A DNA stretch of 64,000 bases, taken from Clostridiales bacterium (lineage in GTDB: Bacteria > Bacillota > Clostridia > Christensenellales > Aristaeellaceae). This document shows positions 29,766 through 40,000 of the stretch, piece by piece (the stretch's first letter is position 1; the number at the start of each line of letters is the position of its first letter). The stretch is from positions 1-64,000 of the forward strand of contig JAFGGL010000006.1 in NCBI GenBank assembly GCA_016930575.1, given 5' to 3'. The notes under the pieces were generated by a model that saw only the letters and a program-made list of their open reading frames with translations, was not told where the DNA came from and searched no databases. Made by a program: the position numbers and the translations under genes.

Positions 29766-30383
29766 CTATCGAAGGTTTTCTATTAGTTTATTTCTCATAA
29801 ACGGCAGGAAGCGGTGCAGCGCCTTGAGTTTCAGCTCCTCGTCGATCTTCGCCGTCAGGATGTCTATAATCCCGTTGATGTAGGCCACTGAATACGCCTT
29901 AATCAGCACCTCTTCCTCCGGCGTTGCCGGATGTTTCGTAAAGGTGTTTTTCGCGCGGATGACCGCCGAGGACAGGCTATCGATCACGATTGTCCGCGTG
30001 GTCTCAAATTTCGTGCTGCCGCTTCTTTCAAACAGCAGCACGAATACCTTGCGGTTTTTCTGATAAATTTTGATGAACTCGTCCATCCTCTTTTCGGCAA
30101 TACCCTCCCTGTCTATCGGGATGAGCATCGGCAGGTCCCGGACCCGTATGCCGAAGATCGCCTTGACGTCTTTCAATACGGGATCGACGAGTGTGGAAAA
30201 AACCGCTTCCTTGCTCTTGAAGTAGTTATAGATATTGCCTGCGGCGATTCCCGCTTTCCGGGCGATCTCCTGCATGGAGGCGCTGCGGTACCCTTTTTCC
30301 AGAAAGCTGTCCAACGCTCCCTGCAATATCCTTTCCTTGACTGCTTTTTTCAATATCTGCGGCATTAGTGAACTCCTATTCAT
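29766..30383 (-). CDS. TetR/AcrR family regulator
   Basis: ALDSFLEKGYRSASMQEIARKAGIAAGNIYNYFKSKEAVF. Confidence 0.9.
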   Translation of the reverse strand: MNRSSLMPQILKKAVKERILQGALDSFLEKGYRSASMQEIARKAGIAAGNIYNYFKSKEAVFSTLVDPVLKDVKAIFGIRVRDLPMLIPIDREGIAEKRMDEFIKIYQKNRKVFVLLFERSGSTKFETTRTIVIDSLSSAVIRAKNTFTKHPATPEEEVLIKAYSVAYINGIIDILTAKIDEELKLKALHRFLPFMRNKLIENLR

Positions 30384-30511
30384 TATTCAATGGCAGTATA
30401 GTCCTGGTCTGTGCGTTTGTCAACCCCAGCAAGTATAGTCCGCTGCGCTGTTCGTAGACAGCTTTTCGATAAGATGATATATTGTATACAGCACATGCAA
30501 GGAGGAAGCCT

Positions 30512-31291
30512 ATGAACCGTATCAGCATCATTCGTCAGGAGGAAACGCTGGCGGCCTGCGAAGCGGAAAACGAAGCGCTGCTGTATTTCCACGGGGAATA
30601 CCAGCCGGGCGATACCATCGTGTTTGAAAACGATACACACTATGTGATTGCCGGTATCGACCATACCGTGTCCCCCGCGCGGTTGTACCTGCCGGAGAAA
30701 ACTTTCATCTTCAGGCTGCCGCTGGAAGGCGATCTGCCGCGCATGTATCCCCCGTTTGCGTTCCAGGGTGACCGGCATTTGATTACGCTTATAGAGGATA
30801 CCGGCAACGAGTACCGCAACCTGGCCCGCAATCCCGCCGATCAGAGGCATGACAGCGGCGCATACCCGCACGCGTCCGCCAACGTGGAAACGCGAGACGA
30901 GAGCATCTTTTTCGCACGCAACGTGATCGACGGCGAACATATCGCGCACGCGCACGGCTATTGGCCGTTCCTGAGCTGGGGCATCGGCGGGCGCGCGGAT
31001 GCCGCCATCAAGCTGGATTTCGGCCGCGAGGTCAGCGTGGATAAAGCCGTGCTCTATCTCCGCGCGGATTTTAAGCACAGCGGCTACTGGAAAAGCGCAA
31101 CGCTGCACCTGTCGGACGGGTATGAAAAAACCGTCTCACTCAAGGAGTTCGACGGCTCGCAAGAGATACCGCTCGGCGATTTCCACACAATCACATGGGT
31201 GAGTCTCAATACGCTGATCCCGGCCGATAACTGCCCCTCGCCGTACCAGTCGCTGCGGCAGTTTGAAGTCTACGGACGGGATATTATGTGA
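30512..31291 (+). CDS. Carbohydrate-binding/discoidin-like domain protein
   Basis: C-terminal F5/8C-like jelly-roll segment (RNVIDGEHIAHAHGYWPFLSWGIGG...AIKLDFGREVSVDKAVLYLRADF). Confidence 0.6.
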   Translation: MNRISIIRQEETLAACEAENEALLYFHGEYQPGDTIVFENDTHYVIAGIDHTVSPARLYLPEKTFIFRLPLEGDLPRMYPPFAFQGDRHLITLIEDTGNEYRNLARNPADQRHDSGAYPHASANVETRDESIFFARNVIDGEHIAHAHGYWPFLSWGIGGRADAAIKLDFGREVSVDKAVLYLRADFKHSGYWKSATLHLSDGYEKTVSLKEFDGSQEIPLGDFHTITWVSLNTLIPADNCPSPYQSLRQFEVYGRDIM

Positions 31292-31321
31292 TAAATCATT
31301 TTTACTGTGATTGAGGAATCT

Positions 31322-32098
31322 ATGATAAATGATGTTCGAAAACTAGCTCACGCGGACCACGAAGCCAGAAAAGCCGCCCTACTTGCCCTATTGCAGGAAA
31401 CGGGAGCGGACTATCAAACGCAACGCAAAACGGTCGACGGCATCCTTGTAGAAAACTTCATTGTGAAATTCGGCAGCGCCAGGCAGCGAATCGTCGCCGG
31501 CGCGCATTACGACAGCGTGGAAGGCAGCACCGGCGCGAACGACAACGCCTCCGGCGTCAGTATCCTGGTCGAACTCGTCAAACGCTTCGCCACGCAACCG
31601 CCGGACGCAAGCCTGGATATCGTCTTTTTCGATTATGAAGAAAGCCAAGGGCTAGGAAGCACGCTGTATTTCAAGGAGTACGGGAACACCATAAGGGCGA
31701 TGATCAACGCGGATATCTGCGGCGTGGGAGACAGCATTTTAATCGCGCCGCAGAAGAACCTGACGAGCGGTTTGCTTGCCAATGCCGTTAAAAAGCTGGA
31801 CCCGCAAACGCTCGGTTTCCGGATCCTTGATAGACTACCGACAGGCGACGAAAGAATATTTGAAGAAAACAGCATTGAGAATATCTCCGTATGCATCGTA
31901 GAGGAAAAGGACGTCGAGCCGATGTCGACGCTGTTTGCGGGCCGGCCTCCCGCCTCCGTGGACGATTACCCCTCCATCATCGAAACGATGCATAACGGCT
32001 GCCGGGATACGGCAGCCGTCGTTGAGCAGAGCGCTCTGAACCAGGTCATGCGATTCCTATACGAGTTGATTATACATATTCCAGCAGAAGTTGATTGA
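31322..32098 (+). CDS. M28 family zinc peptidase
   Basis: RIVAGAHYDSVEGSTGANDNASGVSILVELVKRF...DIVFFDYEESQGLGS. Confidence 0.85.
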   Translation: MINDVRKLAHADHEARKAALLALLQETGADYQTQRKTVDGILVENFIVKFGSARQRIVAGAHYDSVEGSTGANDNASGVSILVELVKRFATQPPDASLDIVFFDYEESQGLGSTLYFKEYGNTIRAMINADICGVGDSILIAPQKNLTSGLLANAVKKLDPQTLGFRILDRLPTGDERIFEENSIENISVCIVEEKDVEPMSTLFAGRPPASVDDYPSIIETMHNGCRDTAAVVEQSALNQVMRFLYELIIHIPAEVD

Positions 32099-33005
32099 AC
32101 TCCCCGCTTCTTTCCACGTTGATCAGGTGACCGCTGTTCAGCGTTTTGATTGTGAGGTTCGGGATATTCGCGGCGTACTCCGCCGCTTTTTTAGTGTCTC
32201 CGACGAGGCTATCCCTCTTGCCGAGTACAAGCAGTACAGGGGCCTTGATGCTTCGCAATACTTCTACTTCAAGCGTCTTGGGCGCGTAGTACCGGCCCAG
32301 TACGCCCTCCAGGATGATATGAAAATACCTCGTCGCATCTTCCAATCCGGGCCCGTTCCCAAACGCCCATTTCGCCATGGACCGCCGGAATACCGCATAG
32401 GGGTAAAACGAGTAGAACGTCAGCTTCAGAATGACTTTCATCACGCTTTTGGCGACGCCCATAGGCCCCGACAGGATGATTTTATCGACCCTCCCTGGAT
32501 AATGAAAGGCGTAGTTCAGGCAAATAAACCCGCCGTACGAAGCGCCGGCGACGGTTGCGCGCTGTATCCCAAGCTGCTCCGTAACGTCCTTGTAGAGGTC
32601 GGCGACTTCTTTACTCGTTCTGGGATAGTCTTCCACATCTTCGAGTTCCGACCTGTTCCCCTCTCCGAGCGTATCGATCAGAAAGATATGGTGCGTTTTG
32701 CCGAGTTCTTCCACGTTGTTTTTCCAGGATACCGCGCCCACGGACGCCGCGTGGAACATCACGAGCGCATCGCCGGTTTGGTTTCCGCACTCGACCACAT
32801 GCACCTTGCCGAATTTGCTTTGTACATACCGTTCTTTGAACGGTATCGGGAATGCCGCAAGCTGACGGTCGTACTCCGCCATCAGCTTCTCTTTGATGCC
32901 CTTCTTGTAGTATATGGACCCGGCTCTTGCGTAGATCTTCGCCTGTATAACCACGGCCGCAACCATGACCGAAATTATGGCTGCGGCAATATATACGATA
33001 ATCAT
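32070..33005 (-). CDS. Alpha/beta hydrolase, membrane-anchored
   Basis: ATVAGASYGGFICLNYAFHYPGRVDKIILSGPMG; APVLLVLGKRDSLVG; N-terminal TM. Confidence 0.85.
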   Translation of the reverse strand: MIIVYIAAAIISVMVAAVVIQAKIYARAGSIYYKKGIKEKLMAEYDRQLAAFPIPFKERYVQSKFGKVHVVECGNQTGDALVMFHAASVGAVSWKNNVEELGKTHHIFLIDTLGEGNRSELEDVEDYPRTSKEVADLYKDVTEQLGIQRATVAGASYGGFICLNYAFHYPGRVDKIILSGPMGVAKSVMKVILKLTFYSFYPYAVFRRSMAKWAFGNGPGLEDATRYFHIILEGVLGRYYAPKTLEVEVLRSIKAPVLLVLGKRDSLVGDTKKAAEYAANIPNLTIKTLNSGHLINVERSGEFNQLLLEYV

Positions 33006-33015
33006 TTGTTTTTCC

Positions 33016-33432
33016 CTATGAGATTTTAATCGTATGGATCGCCGACAGTGCGATCTTCACGGTGATCAGCCCTGCGATCACATAGAAGCTCTGGTCCTTC
33101 GAGAACAGCCCGAACAACGGCTTGCTTGAGAAGATCGCCGTCAGGCTGGTCACGAGCAGCAGGATGCCGACCAGCGCCGTAGCGATCACCAGCCAGTCGA
33201 TCTGCGGGTTTTTGAACATCGTGGAAACGGAATTGGCCAGCGGGCTGAACGCGCACATCAGGAATCCGGCGATCACCAGTGCGATCAGCGGCTGTTTGAT
33301 ATCCTTGATCAACGGGATGTTCATGTTGAATGCTTTTGCGAGAAATACCAGAACCGCGAATACCAAGGCAACGATGAATCCGGGAAAGAATGTGTAAACC
33401 TTCATTTTGATGCTCCTTTTCTCTGTCGTCAC
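33016..33432 (-). CDS. Four-TM membrane protein of unknown function
   Basis: Hydrophobic segments; translationally linked to flavodoxin gene. Confidence 0.6.
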   Translation of the reverse strand: MTTEKRSIKMKVYTFFPGFIVALVFAVLVFLAKAFNMNIPLIKDIKQPLIALVIAGFLMCAFSPLANSVSTMFKNPQIDWLVIATALVGILLLVTSLTAIFSSKPLFGLFSKDQSFYVIAGLITVKIALSAIHTIKIS

Positions 33433-33926
33433 TGCAGGTCTTCCATCAGCACATTGATATATTTCCTGTCCACATTGTCCACGTACCTCTTCATCTCCGC
33501 CTTCTTCTCTTTGTCCTTTTCGATGAAGGCCGCGGCGATAAACATCATGAACTTGTGAAACCCGGACATCTTCTTGGTTTCCCGCCTGCCGCCGAATTGA
33601 TACGTTTTACAATCCTTCAGGAGTTCGGCGTCGAGGCTGTCGGAGAATACATGGTCCAGTTCCTTGTCGCCCGGTTTCGCTCCGGATACCGAGAACACAT
33701 ACAGCTTTTTGCCTTTAAGCAGTTCCTTCTTCTCCGTGAGCCATTTCTTCAGAAACAGCTTGTGCGCAAGCACCCACGAACCGATCACAATGGTATTTGT
33801 GTTTTCAATGTCCTTATCGGTTGCTTCCTTGTAGCTGACAACCTGCATGCCCGTTTCCTCGCTGATCCATTCCGCATAGGTCTTTGTGCTCCCGTAGCAT
33901 GACGCGTAGATGATCAGTCCTTTCAT
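33429..33926 (-). CDS. Flavodoxin-domain protein
   Basis: MKGLIIYASCYGSTKTYAEWISEETG; TNTIVIGSWVLAHKLFLKKWLTE. Confidence 0.8.
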   Translation of the reverse strand: MKGLIIYASCYGSTKTYAEWISEETGMQVVSYKEATDKDIENTNTIVIGSWVLAHKLFLKKWLTEKKELLKGKKLYVFSVSGAKPGDKELDHVFSDSLDAELLKDCKTYQFGGRRETKKMSGFHKFMMFIAAAFIEKDKEKKAEMKRYVDNVDRKYINVLMEDLQ

Positions 33927-33967
33927 GTTTTCCCTCCTAAATTAACATTTTTAGCTTTGCAATATTC

Positions 33968-34585
33968 TTATGCATTATAATCGAGCTTCATGATTCCCTT
34001 CCAGAAGAATTCGATGTGCGCCTTGATTTTTTCAAGTACAGGCGCCGGATCTTCACCCACGGATACCACCATCTCGTATTCCTGCACCATGCCGTAGATC
34101 GGATACTGGTATGCCCTGGCAAGCGTCATCGCATCGGCCGGCAGCGTTTTCCCCTTGCTTTGGATATGCCTGAGCAGCTCATAGGTGATCCTGACCGGTT
34201 CTTCGATGTAGTACTTCATCACGATATGACGCGCCTTGGGCAGCCGGTACTGCTCGTTCGCTAAAATCAATATGATGCTTACATCAGAACTTTCGGGGGA
34301 TTTCTCCATCATTTCCACCCGGGTCGCCCAGGCCGGTTTCCAGCCTTTTTTCTCAAATGATTCTATGAGCGCGCTGTTTGTCGGCATGAATCGGGCAAGC
34401 TCCTTCCCGTGCCGGTCCAGAATCTCGTTCATGATCTCCTCTTTGGAAACGAAGTGGTTATAGATCGACCCTTCGGTGATTCCCACGGCGCGGGCGATCG
34501 CCCGGACGGAAACGCCGTTATACCCATTTTTCGCGAACAAATGCGTCGCGGTTTCCAGGATCTTTTCCTTCGTGTTTATCTTCAT
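33968..34585 (-). CDS. TetR/AcrR family regulator
   Basis: TATHLFAKNGYNGVSVRAIARAVGITEGSIYNHFVSKEEI. Confidence 0.9.
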   Translation of the reverse strand: MKINTKEKILETATHLFAKNGYNGVSVRAIARAVGITEGSIYNHFVSKEEIMNEILDRHGKELARFMPTNSALIESFEKKGWKPAWATRVEMMEKSPESSDVSIILILANEQYRLPKARHIVMKYYIEEPVRITYELLRHIQSKGKTLPADAMTLARAYQYPIYGMVQEYEMVVSVGEDPAPVLEKIKAHIEFFWKGIMKLDYNA

Positions 34586-34767
34586 ACGCGCATAATAACA
34601 AACAATCGTTTGTTTGTCAAAAGGAAATTTTAAATTCCTTGAGATATCTGCTCAGCTACAATGAAAAGCCAGTCCGGCACGGGCTGGGTTTCCTTATATC
34701 TGCAAAGCAACTACGGTGTACCCCCGGCGTTTCTTCCAAACCAGTCCGGCGGAGTAGAGGTTAAATT

Positions 34768-35244
34768 TCATCGGTCCGGTTTGATGATCGTAACCTTCCT
34801 GTTTATTTTTTTCGCATATTCGATCACTGCCTGTGTTCCGCATTGGCTGGTTTGCGCTTCACCGTCCCAGACCGCAAGCAGCACGTCGCAGTGGTCCGCT
34901 ACATATTTCCCGGCCTCTAGATATGCCACGTCAGCATTTTGATTGGTTGATACGATGATCGTCTGTTTGGCGCTGTTAAGCAAAGAATCGAACTTCATCA
35001 GGCCGTCGCCCGTAAATCCGTCTCTGAATCCGGCAAACGGCAGCAGAACGATCAATTGATAGCCCAAATCCAGACCGATGCCGGCGCACAGCTGGTCCGC
35101 GCCGGCCGCAAGGCTTGAGAGCATCACGCGTTGCGCATGTTCCTGCGCGAGCGCCGATAGCTCCCTTCGGATGTCCGCTGTCAATCTGGCATGGTCAAAA
35201 TTCCGCAGATCCCTGTGACCGGTAATCCCAACACGGTTTGCCAT
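34768..35244 (-). CDS. SLOG-like (SMF/DprA-LOG Rossmannoid) nucleotide-binding/processing protein
   Basis: VGITGHRDL, VMLSSLAAGADQL, IVLLPF, AYLEAGKYVADHCDVLLAVWDGEAQTSQCGTQAVIEYAKKINRKV. Confidence 0.7.
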   Translation of the reverse strand: MANRVGITGHRDLRNFDHARLTADIRRELSALAQEHAQRVMLSSLAAGADQLCAGIGLDLGYQLIVLLPFAGFRDGFTGDGLMKFDSLLNSAKQTIIVSTNQNADVAYLEAGKYVADHCDVLLAVWDGEAQTSQCGTQAVIEYAKKINRKVTIIKPDR

Positions 35245-35257
35245 ATGCCCCTCATCC

Positions 35258-36994
35258 TTACAGTTTGATAACTTTCATTTTTACCAGTTTGGACAGCTTC
35301 GTTGTATTTCGCGCGATATCGCGGTCCTTCTCCCTTTCGGGTTCCGGAAGTTCTTCCCAAGGCACCATGCAAGGATGAATATGCTTTATATTGTCCCTGA
35401 CTTTACCGTACTTCCATCCAAAGCGTTCCTGCGCGGCCACCCAATCCGCGTGTTCTATTTTCGCGTATTGCTCGATAATGTCCGCCGGCAGGCTGCTTTC
35501 CGCTTCGGCGTCATAATCCTCCGGCGCAAACGCATACCCCAGTTTGCGCAGATTGCAGTCCATATTCATGGCTTGCCGCAGGTTATTGTATCGATAGGAG
35601 GCCTCCAACTGAGTGTAGTCTTCAGGCACCTCAATTTTCAGGTCACGCTCGTTTTGTTTCCTGATATAGTCTTTGTGGATCTCTCTTGCGAGACGTTCCA
35701 GGTTTTCAAGCATCGGCCTTGGCAGGTCCTCTCTGCTGCAGGCTTCGATGAACACTTCGTCGGTCGTTTCGCATTGGATGACCAGACCGTTCTTCATGAT
35801 TTCCCGCAGATTGAGGATTCTGTTAAGCAGCTCGTTTTTCCTGACGATAAACTTCTCATTAAAAAACCCTTTCTCGGCTATATACGTGATATGCAGGGCA
35901 TCACCGGTTATTTTGATATTCGCGCTTTTCGCATGCGTCCGGTACTTCTCGGCCATCCCGTAGCCGACCCTGTTCCACTCCTGCAGCTCGTCGCACAATA
36001 TCAGCAGAAACGCAACCGGATACTCTGCGGCGCTGAGCGGCCTGTGCGTAAACTCCTTCTCGATCACGTTACTGTAATAGTTGTGCAGGAGTATGGCGCC
36101 GGCGCTGTCCACGATCGCGTCGAAAAACCGCATGGGATTGCCGTTTGATACCTGGATGAGATACCCGTACCATTTCAGCACGATCATCGCGCTGTAAAAT
36201 CCGTGATCGATAAAACCGAATTTCGCCATATCCGCCGTGAAGTGATCCAGCCTGTCCTTGATCTCATCCATGGGGATTCCAAGGCTCATATGGATCTTCT
36301 GCGCCAATAAATCAATCGGCTGCAAAAGATCGACATATACGCTACTCGGATGGGATTTATAGAACGCTTCGATAAACTTCCCTTTCGGGACGATCTCCGC
36401 GATGGAGTTCAGGCGGCGGAAGTTCTCAAACTCCAGATGCGACTTGATATCACCCTTTGTGTCGTCATGATCTGCATCCGTGGCAAACTTCAGGAAGCGT
36501 GAAATCTGCTTTGCGATGATCTCCACCGGATAGCCGACGTCGTGGAACAGCGACGCGAGCCCCCAGCGGAAGAAGAACTCCTCGTGCCTTGTGCGATAGT
36601 TTTCAGGGAACTTCTCCTCATCCAAAACCGTCTCGCTGAATAGCTTCTGGTACTTCTTGTTTTGGCTGTAAACGCAGATGCCCAGGATAAACACGTTGAC
36701 GGAATGGATGTAATGGTCGCGCTGTTTTTCAATCAGCGTTGCCGCCCGTTCCTCATACGCGCTTAAAACGTCCAGCAGGTCCATAAACGGGTTTTGATCG
36801 CCTTCCAGAACGATGCGGTAATACCCGAAAAACAGCTTGTATACGTCAAACGCCGTTTCTTTCGTTTCGTCGTCGAGAAACATGATCAGCGATTGCTCCA
36901 GCATTTCCTTGGTTTCCCGGCCGCTTCCCTCCGCCGTCAATTCCAGCTCCGCAAAGAACTGACGGATATACTGTACTAAATCGTCTTGCCGCAT
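35258..36994 (-). CDS. HD-domain (phosphohydrolase-like) protein with C-terminal RyR domain
   Basis: HD-like motif DHYIHSVNVFILG...WGLASLFHDVGYPVEII; C-terminal KIEHADWVAAQERFGWKYGKVRDNIKHIHPCMVPWEELPEPEREKDRDIARN matches RyR consensus (W..x..GW.yG..rd...k.HPclv....Lp..ek); ATG with RBS GGAGAAGG. Confidence 0.7.
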   Translation of the reverse strand: MRQDDLVQYIRQFFAELELTAEGSGRETKEMLEQSLIMFLDDETKETAFDVYKLFFGYYRIVLEGDQNPFMDLLDVLSAYEERAATLIEKQRDHYIHSVNVFILGICVYSQNKKYQKLFSETVLDEEKFPENYRTRHEEFFFRWGLASLFHDVGYPVEIIAKQISRFLKFATDADHDDTKGDIKSHLEFENFRRLNSIAEIVPKGKFIEAFYKSHPSSVYVDLLQPIDLLAQKIHMSLGIPMDEIKDRLDHFTADMAKFGFIDHGFYSAMIVLKWYGYLIQVSNGNPMRFFDAIVDSAGAILLHNYYSNVIEKEFTHRPLSAAEYPVAFLLILCDELQEWNRVGYGMAEKYRTHAKSANIKITGDALHITYIAEKGFFNEKFIVRKNELLNRILNLREIMKNGLVIQCETTDEVFIEACSREDLPRPMLENLERLAREIHKDYIRKQNERDLKIEVPEDYTQLEASYRYNNLRQAMNMDCNLRKLGYAFAPEDYDAEAESSLPADIIEQYAKIEHADWVAAQERFGWKYGKVRDNIKHIHPCMVPWEELPEPEREKDRDIARNTTKLSKLVKMKVIKL

Positions 36995-37016
36995 TATACC
37001 TTCTCCGTTCACAGTG

Positions 37017-40000
37017 TTATTTATAGATAACTTCGCCGTTAACGTTATAATATCTTTTTTCCGTCAGCTTTCCTTGCTCGTCGAAATCTTGCTCTACCGC
37101 TGCATACCCATTGTATAAAATCGGTTTGCCGTCGGTGCCGAAATAGGATTGCCTGGTTATATCGCCGTTTTCATTGAACTCTGTCTCGATGATTGCATAT
37201 TTGCCGCTATAGAGCACAGGCTCTCCGTCAACGCCGAAATACGCAGTCCTGATATCGTTGCCGTTTTCATCGAAGTCGCGTTCCAAAACCGAGAAATTGT
37301 TCCAGAGTATCGGGTTTCCATCCACGCCGAAGAACGCATATCTCGTTGCGTTTCCGTGATCATCATATTCCTTTTCCCAAATCGCGTAATTACCATCAAA
37401 AAGCATCGGTTCGCCATCGATACCGAAATACGCGCATCTGGTCATGTTTCCGTTTATATCATATTCCCAAAGTACAGTGGCATACCCATGATTAAGCACC
37501 GGTTGACCGTCGATGCCAAGAAACGACTGTTTAGTTACGTTGCCGTTATCGTCATATTCTTTGATCAGCACCGCGTATTTCCCATCCAGGATCATCGGTT
37601 CGCCATCGATACCGAAATACGAGGCTCTGGTCATGTTTCCGTTTATATCATATTCCCACAGCACAGCCGCATACCCGTCATAAAGCATCGGTTTGCCCTC
37701 GGTATCCAGAAACGCCTGTTTTGTAACGTTGCCGATATCGTCAAACTCCATCATCAGCACCGCATATTTCCCGTTGTAGAGCATCAGCTCTCCATCGGTA
37801 CCCAAAAATGATTGTTTCGTTATATTGCCGGCTTCGTCATATTCTTTCCATAACCCCGCATATTCGCCGTTATAGAGTGCCAGTTCGCCGTCAGCACCGT
37901 AATGCGTGAATTTGACCATATTCCCGCGTTTGTCGTATTCCCATTCGCTGACTACCTGTTCCCCTTCATATTCCAATTCCAGAACCGCACGCCCGTCGCT
38001 AAGTATCGGTTCGCCATCGATACCGAAGTAAGCTTCCTTTGTCAATTTCCCGTTATCATCATATTCAAATGTAATCGACGCATACTTACCCTCGTAGAGT
38101 ATCGGTTCTCCCTCGGTGCCGAAATACGCTTTTCTGATTGCGTCGCCGTTTTCGTTGTATTCGATATCTACAACCGCACAGCCGTTGTTAAGTATCAAAT
38201 CGCCGTTAACGCCGAAATATGCTTCCCTGATAATACTCCTATCCGCATTGTATTCCTTTTCCACAACCGCATTGCCGTTATAGAATACCGGCTCTCCGCC
38301 GATGCCGAAATACGCTTCCTTTGTTATATTGCCGTTCCTATCGTAACCAAATTCAATCGCGGCATACCTCTCCCCGTTCAGAATCGGTTCCCCGTCGGTG
38401 CCGAAATATGTTTCCCTGATTACGTCGCCGTTTCCGTTATACTCGATTTCCACAACCGCACAGCCGTCGTTGAGTATCGGTAGGCCATCGGTTCCGAAAT
38501 ATGCTTTCCTGATCTCGTTGCCGTTTGCATCGTATGTCTTTTCCAAAACCGCGCATCCTTCATAGAATATCGGTTCTCCGTCGGCACCAAAATACGCTTC
38601 CCTGATCACGTTGCCGTACTTATCGAATTCCCATTCAATCGCCGCATATTCGCCATACGCGAGTATAAGCTCACCCTCCGTTCCATAATACGCTTCCCTG
38701 ATTCTGTTGCCGTTTCCATCATATTCTGTCTCTAGAACGGCATACCTATCGAAGATAAGCACAGGCTTACCATCGTCGCCAAAATAGGAATACTTCGTAA
38801 TATTTCCATACACGTCATATTCTCGTTCCCAGACGGCGTAATTAAAGTAATACACCGTCAATTCACCGTCGACGCCGTAATAAGCCTTCCTCGTCTGGTT
38901 CCCGCGTTCATTGTAACCTGTTCTGACCGATGCGAAATCGCCGTCATTGAGCACCGGTTCTCCGTTTACGCCGAAATAAGATTGCTCGGTCAGTCTGTCC
39001 CTTTCATCGTATTTCAATTCCTCAACAGCATATCCGGTATCGCAAAGTATCGGACTGCCGTCGACCGCGTAGTAGGATTCGCGGACCTTATTTCCGCGTT
39101 CGTCAAATGCGCGTTTGGCGATCGCATACCCAAAATCACAAGGCACAGGTTCACTGTTAACGTCAAAAAACGAATATTCGACGCCGTTGCCTCTCTCGTC
39201 ATATGTAATTCTGAGGATCGCATATCCATCAATGAGTATCAGTTTTCCATCGGCGCCGTAATACGAGTATTGCGTAATATTCCCGCGTTCATCATACTCG
39301 ATCTCTTCGGTTGCGAACCCTCCCAATTTGGTCAGGATGGGTTTCCCGTCCATACCATAATAGGATCTCTTGATTGCATTGCCATAGCTGTCATATGCAT
39401 TTTCCAAAACCGCAAACCCGTCGCAAAGCATCGGTTCGCCGTCAGTGTCATAGAATGCCTTTTTTGTAAGATATCCGTCCTCATTATATTCGAACTCCAC
39501 TACGGATTGACGGCTATAATCAAGTTTAACCGGTTCACCAGCAGTGCCGAAGAATGATTCCTTTGTCGTTTTCCCGCGTTCGTTATACTCGATTTTGTAA
39601 ATAGCGTAATTATCAGAATTAAGCACGGGTTCTCCGTATACATCAAAGAACAGCACTTGAACCGGATTGCTTTTCTCATCATATTCTGTCTCTGAAACCG
39701 CAAATCCATAGCGACAATTGATAAGATTACCGTCAGTTCCGAAATAGGAACGTCTTTCAATATTGCCTCTCTTGTCATATGTATATTCCATAGCGGCAAA
39801 TCCAAGATAACTCATCGGTTCGCCATTTGTGCCATAAAAGGATTCCCTGATCAGCCGATCATCCGCATCATATACGTCTATCTCGATCGCAAATCCGTCG
39901 TCATCAATGATCAGCGCCCCGTCAGTGCCGTAAGTTGCCGATCGGATCCTATTGCCGTTACCGTCATACTCCCGCTCAAGAACAGCATATCCGTGCGTAT

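Noticed and set aside
30383-31108. 241-aa - strand ORF
   Set aside because: Antisense to the better supported 30512..31291 gene, which has RBS caaggagga and plausible domain content
34668-34692. Hairpin CCAGCCC-GTGCC-GGACTGG as terminator of the TIR operon
   Set aside because: One internal mismatch and weak U-tract; not strong enough to annotate
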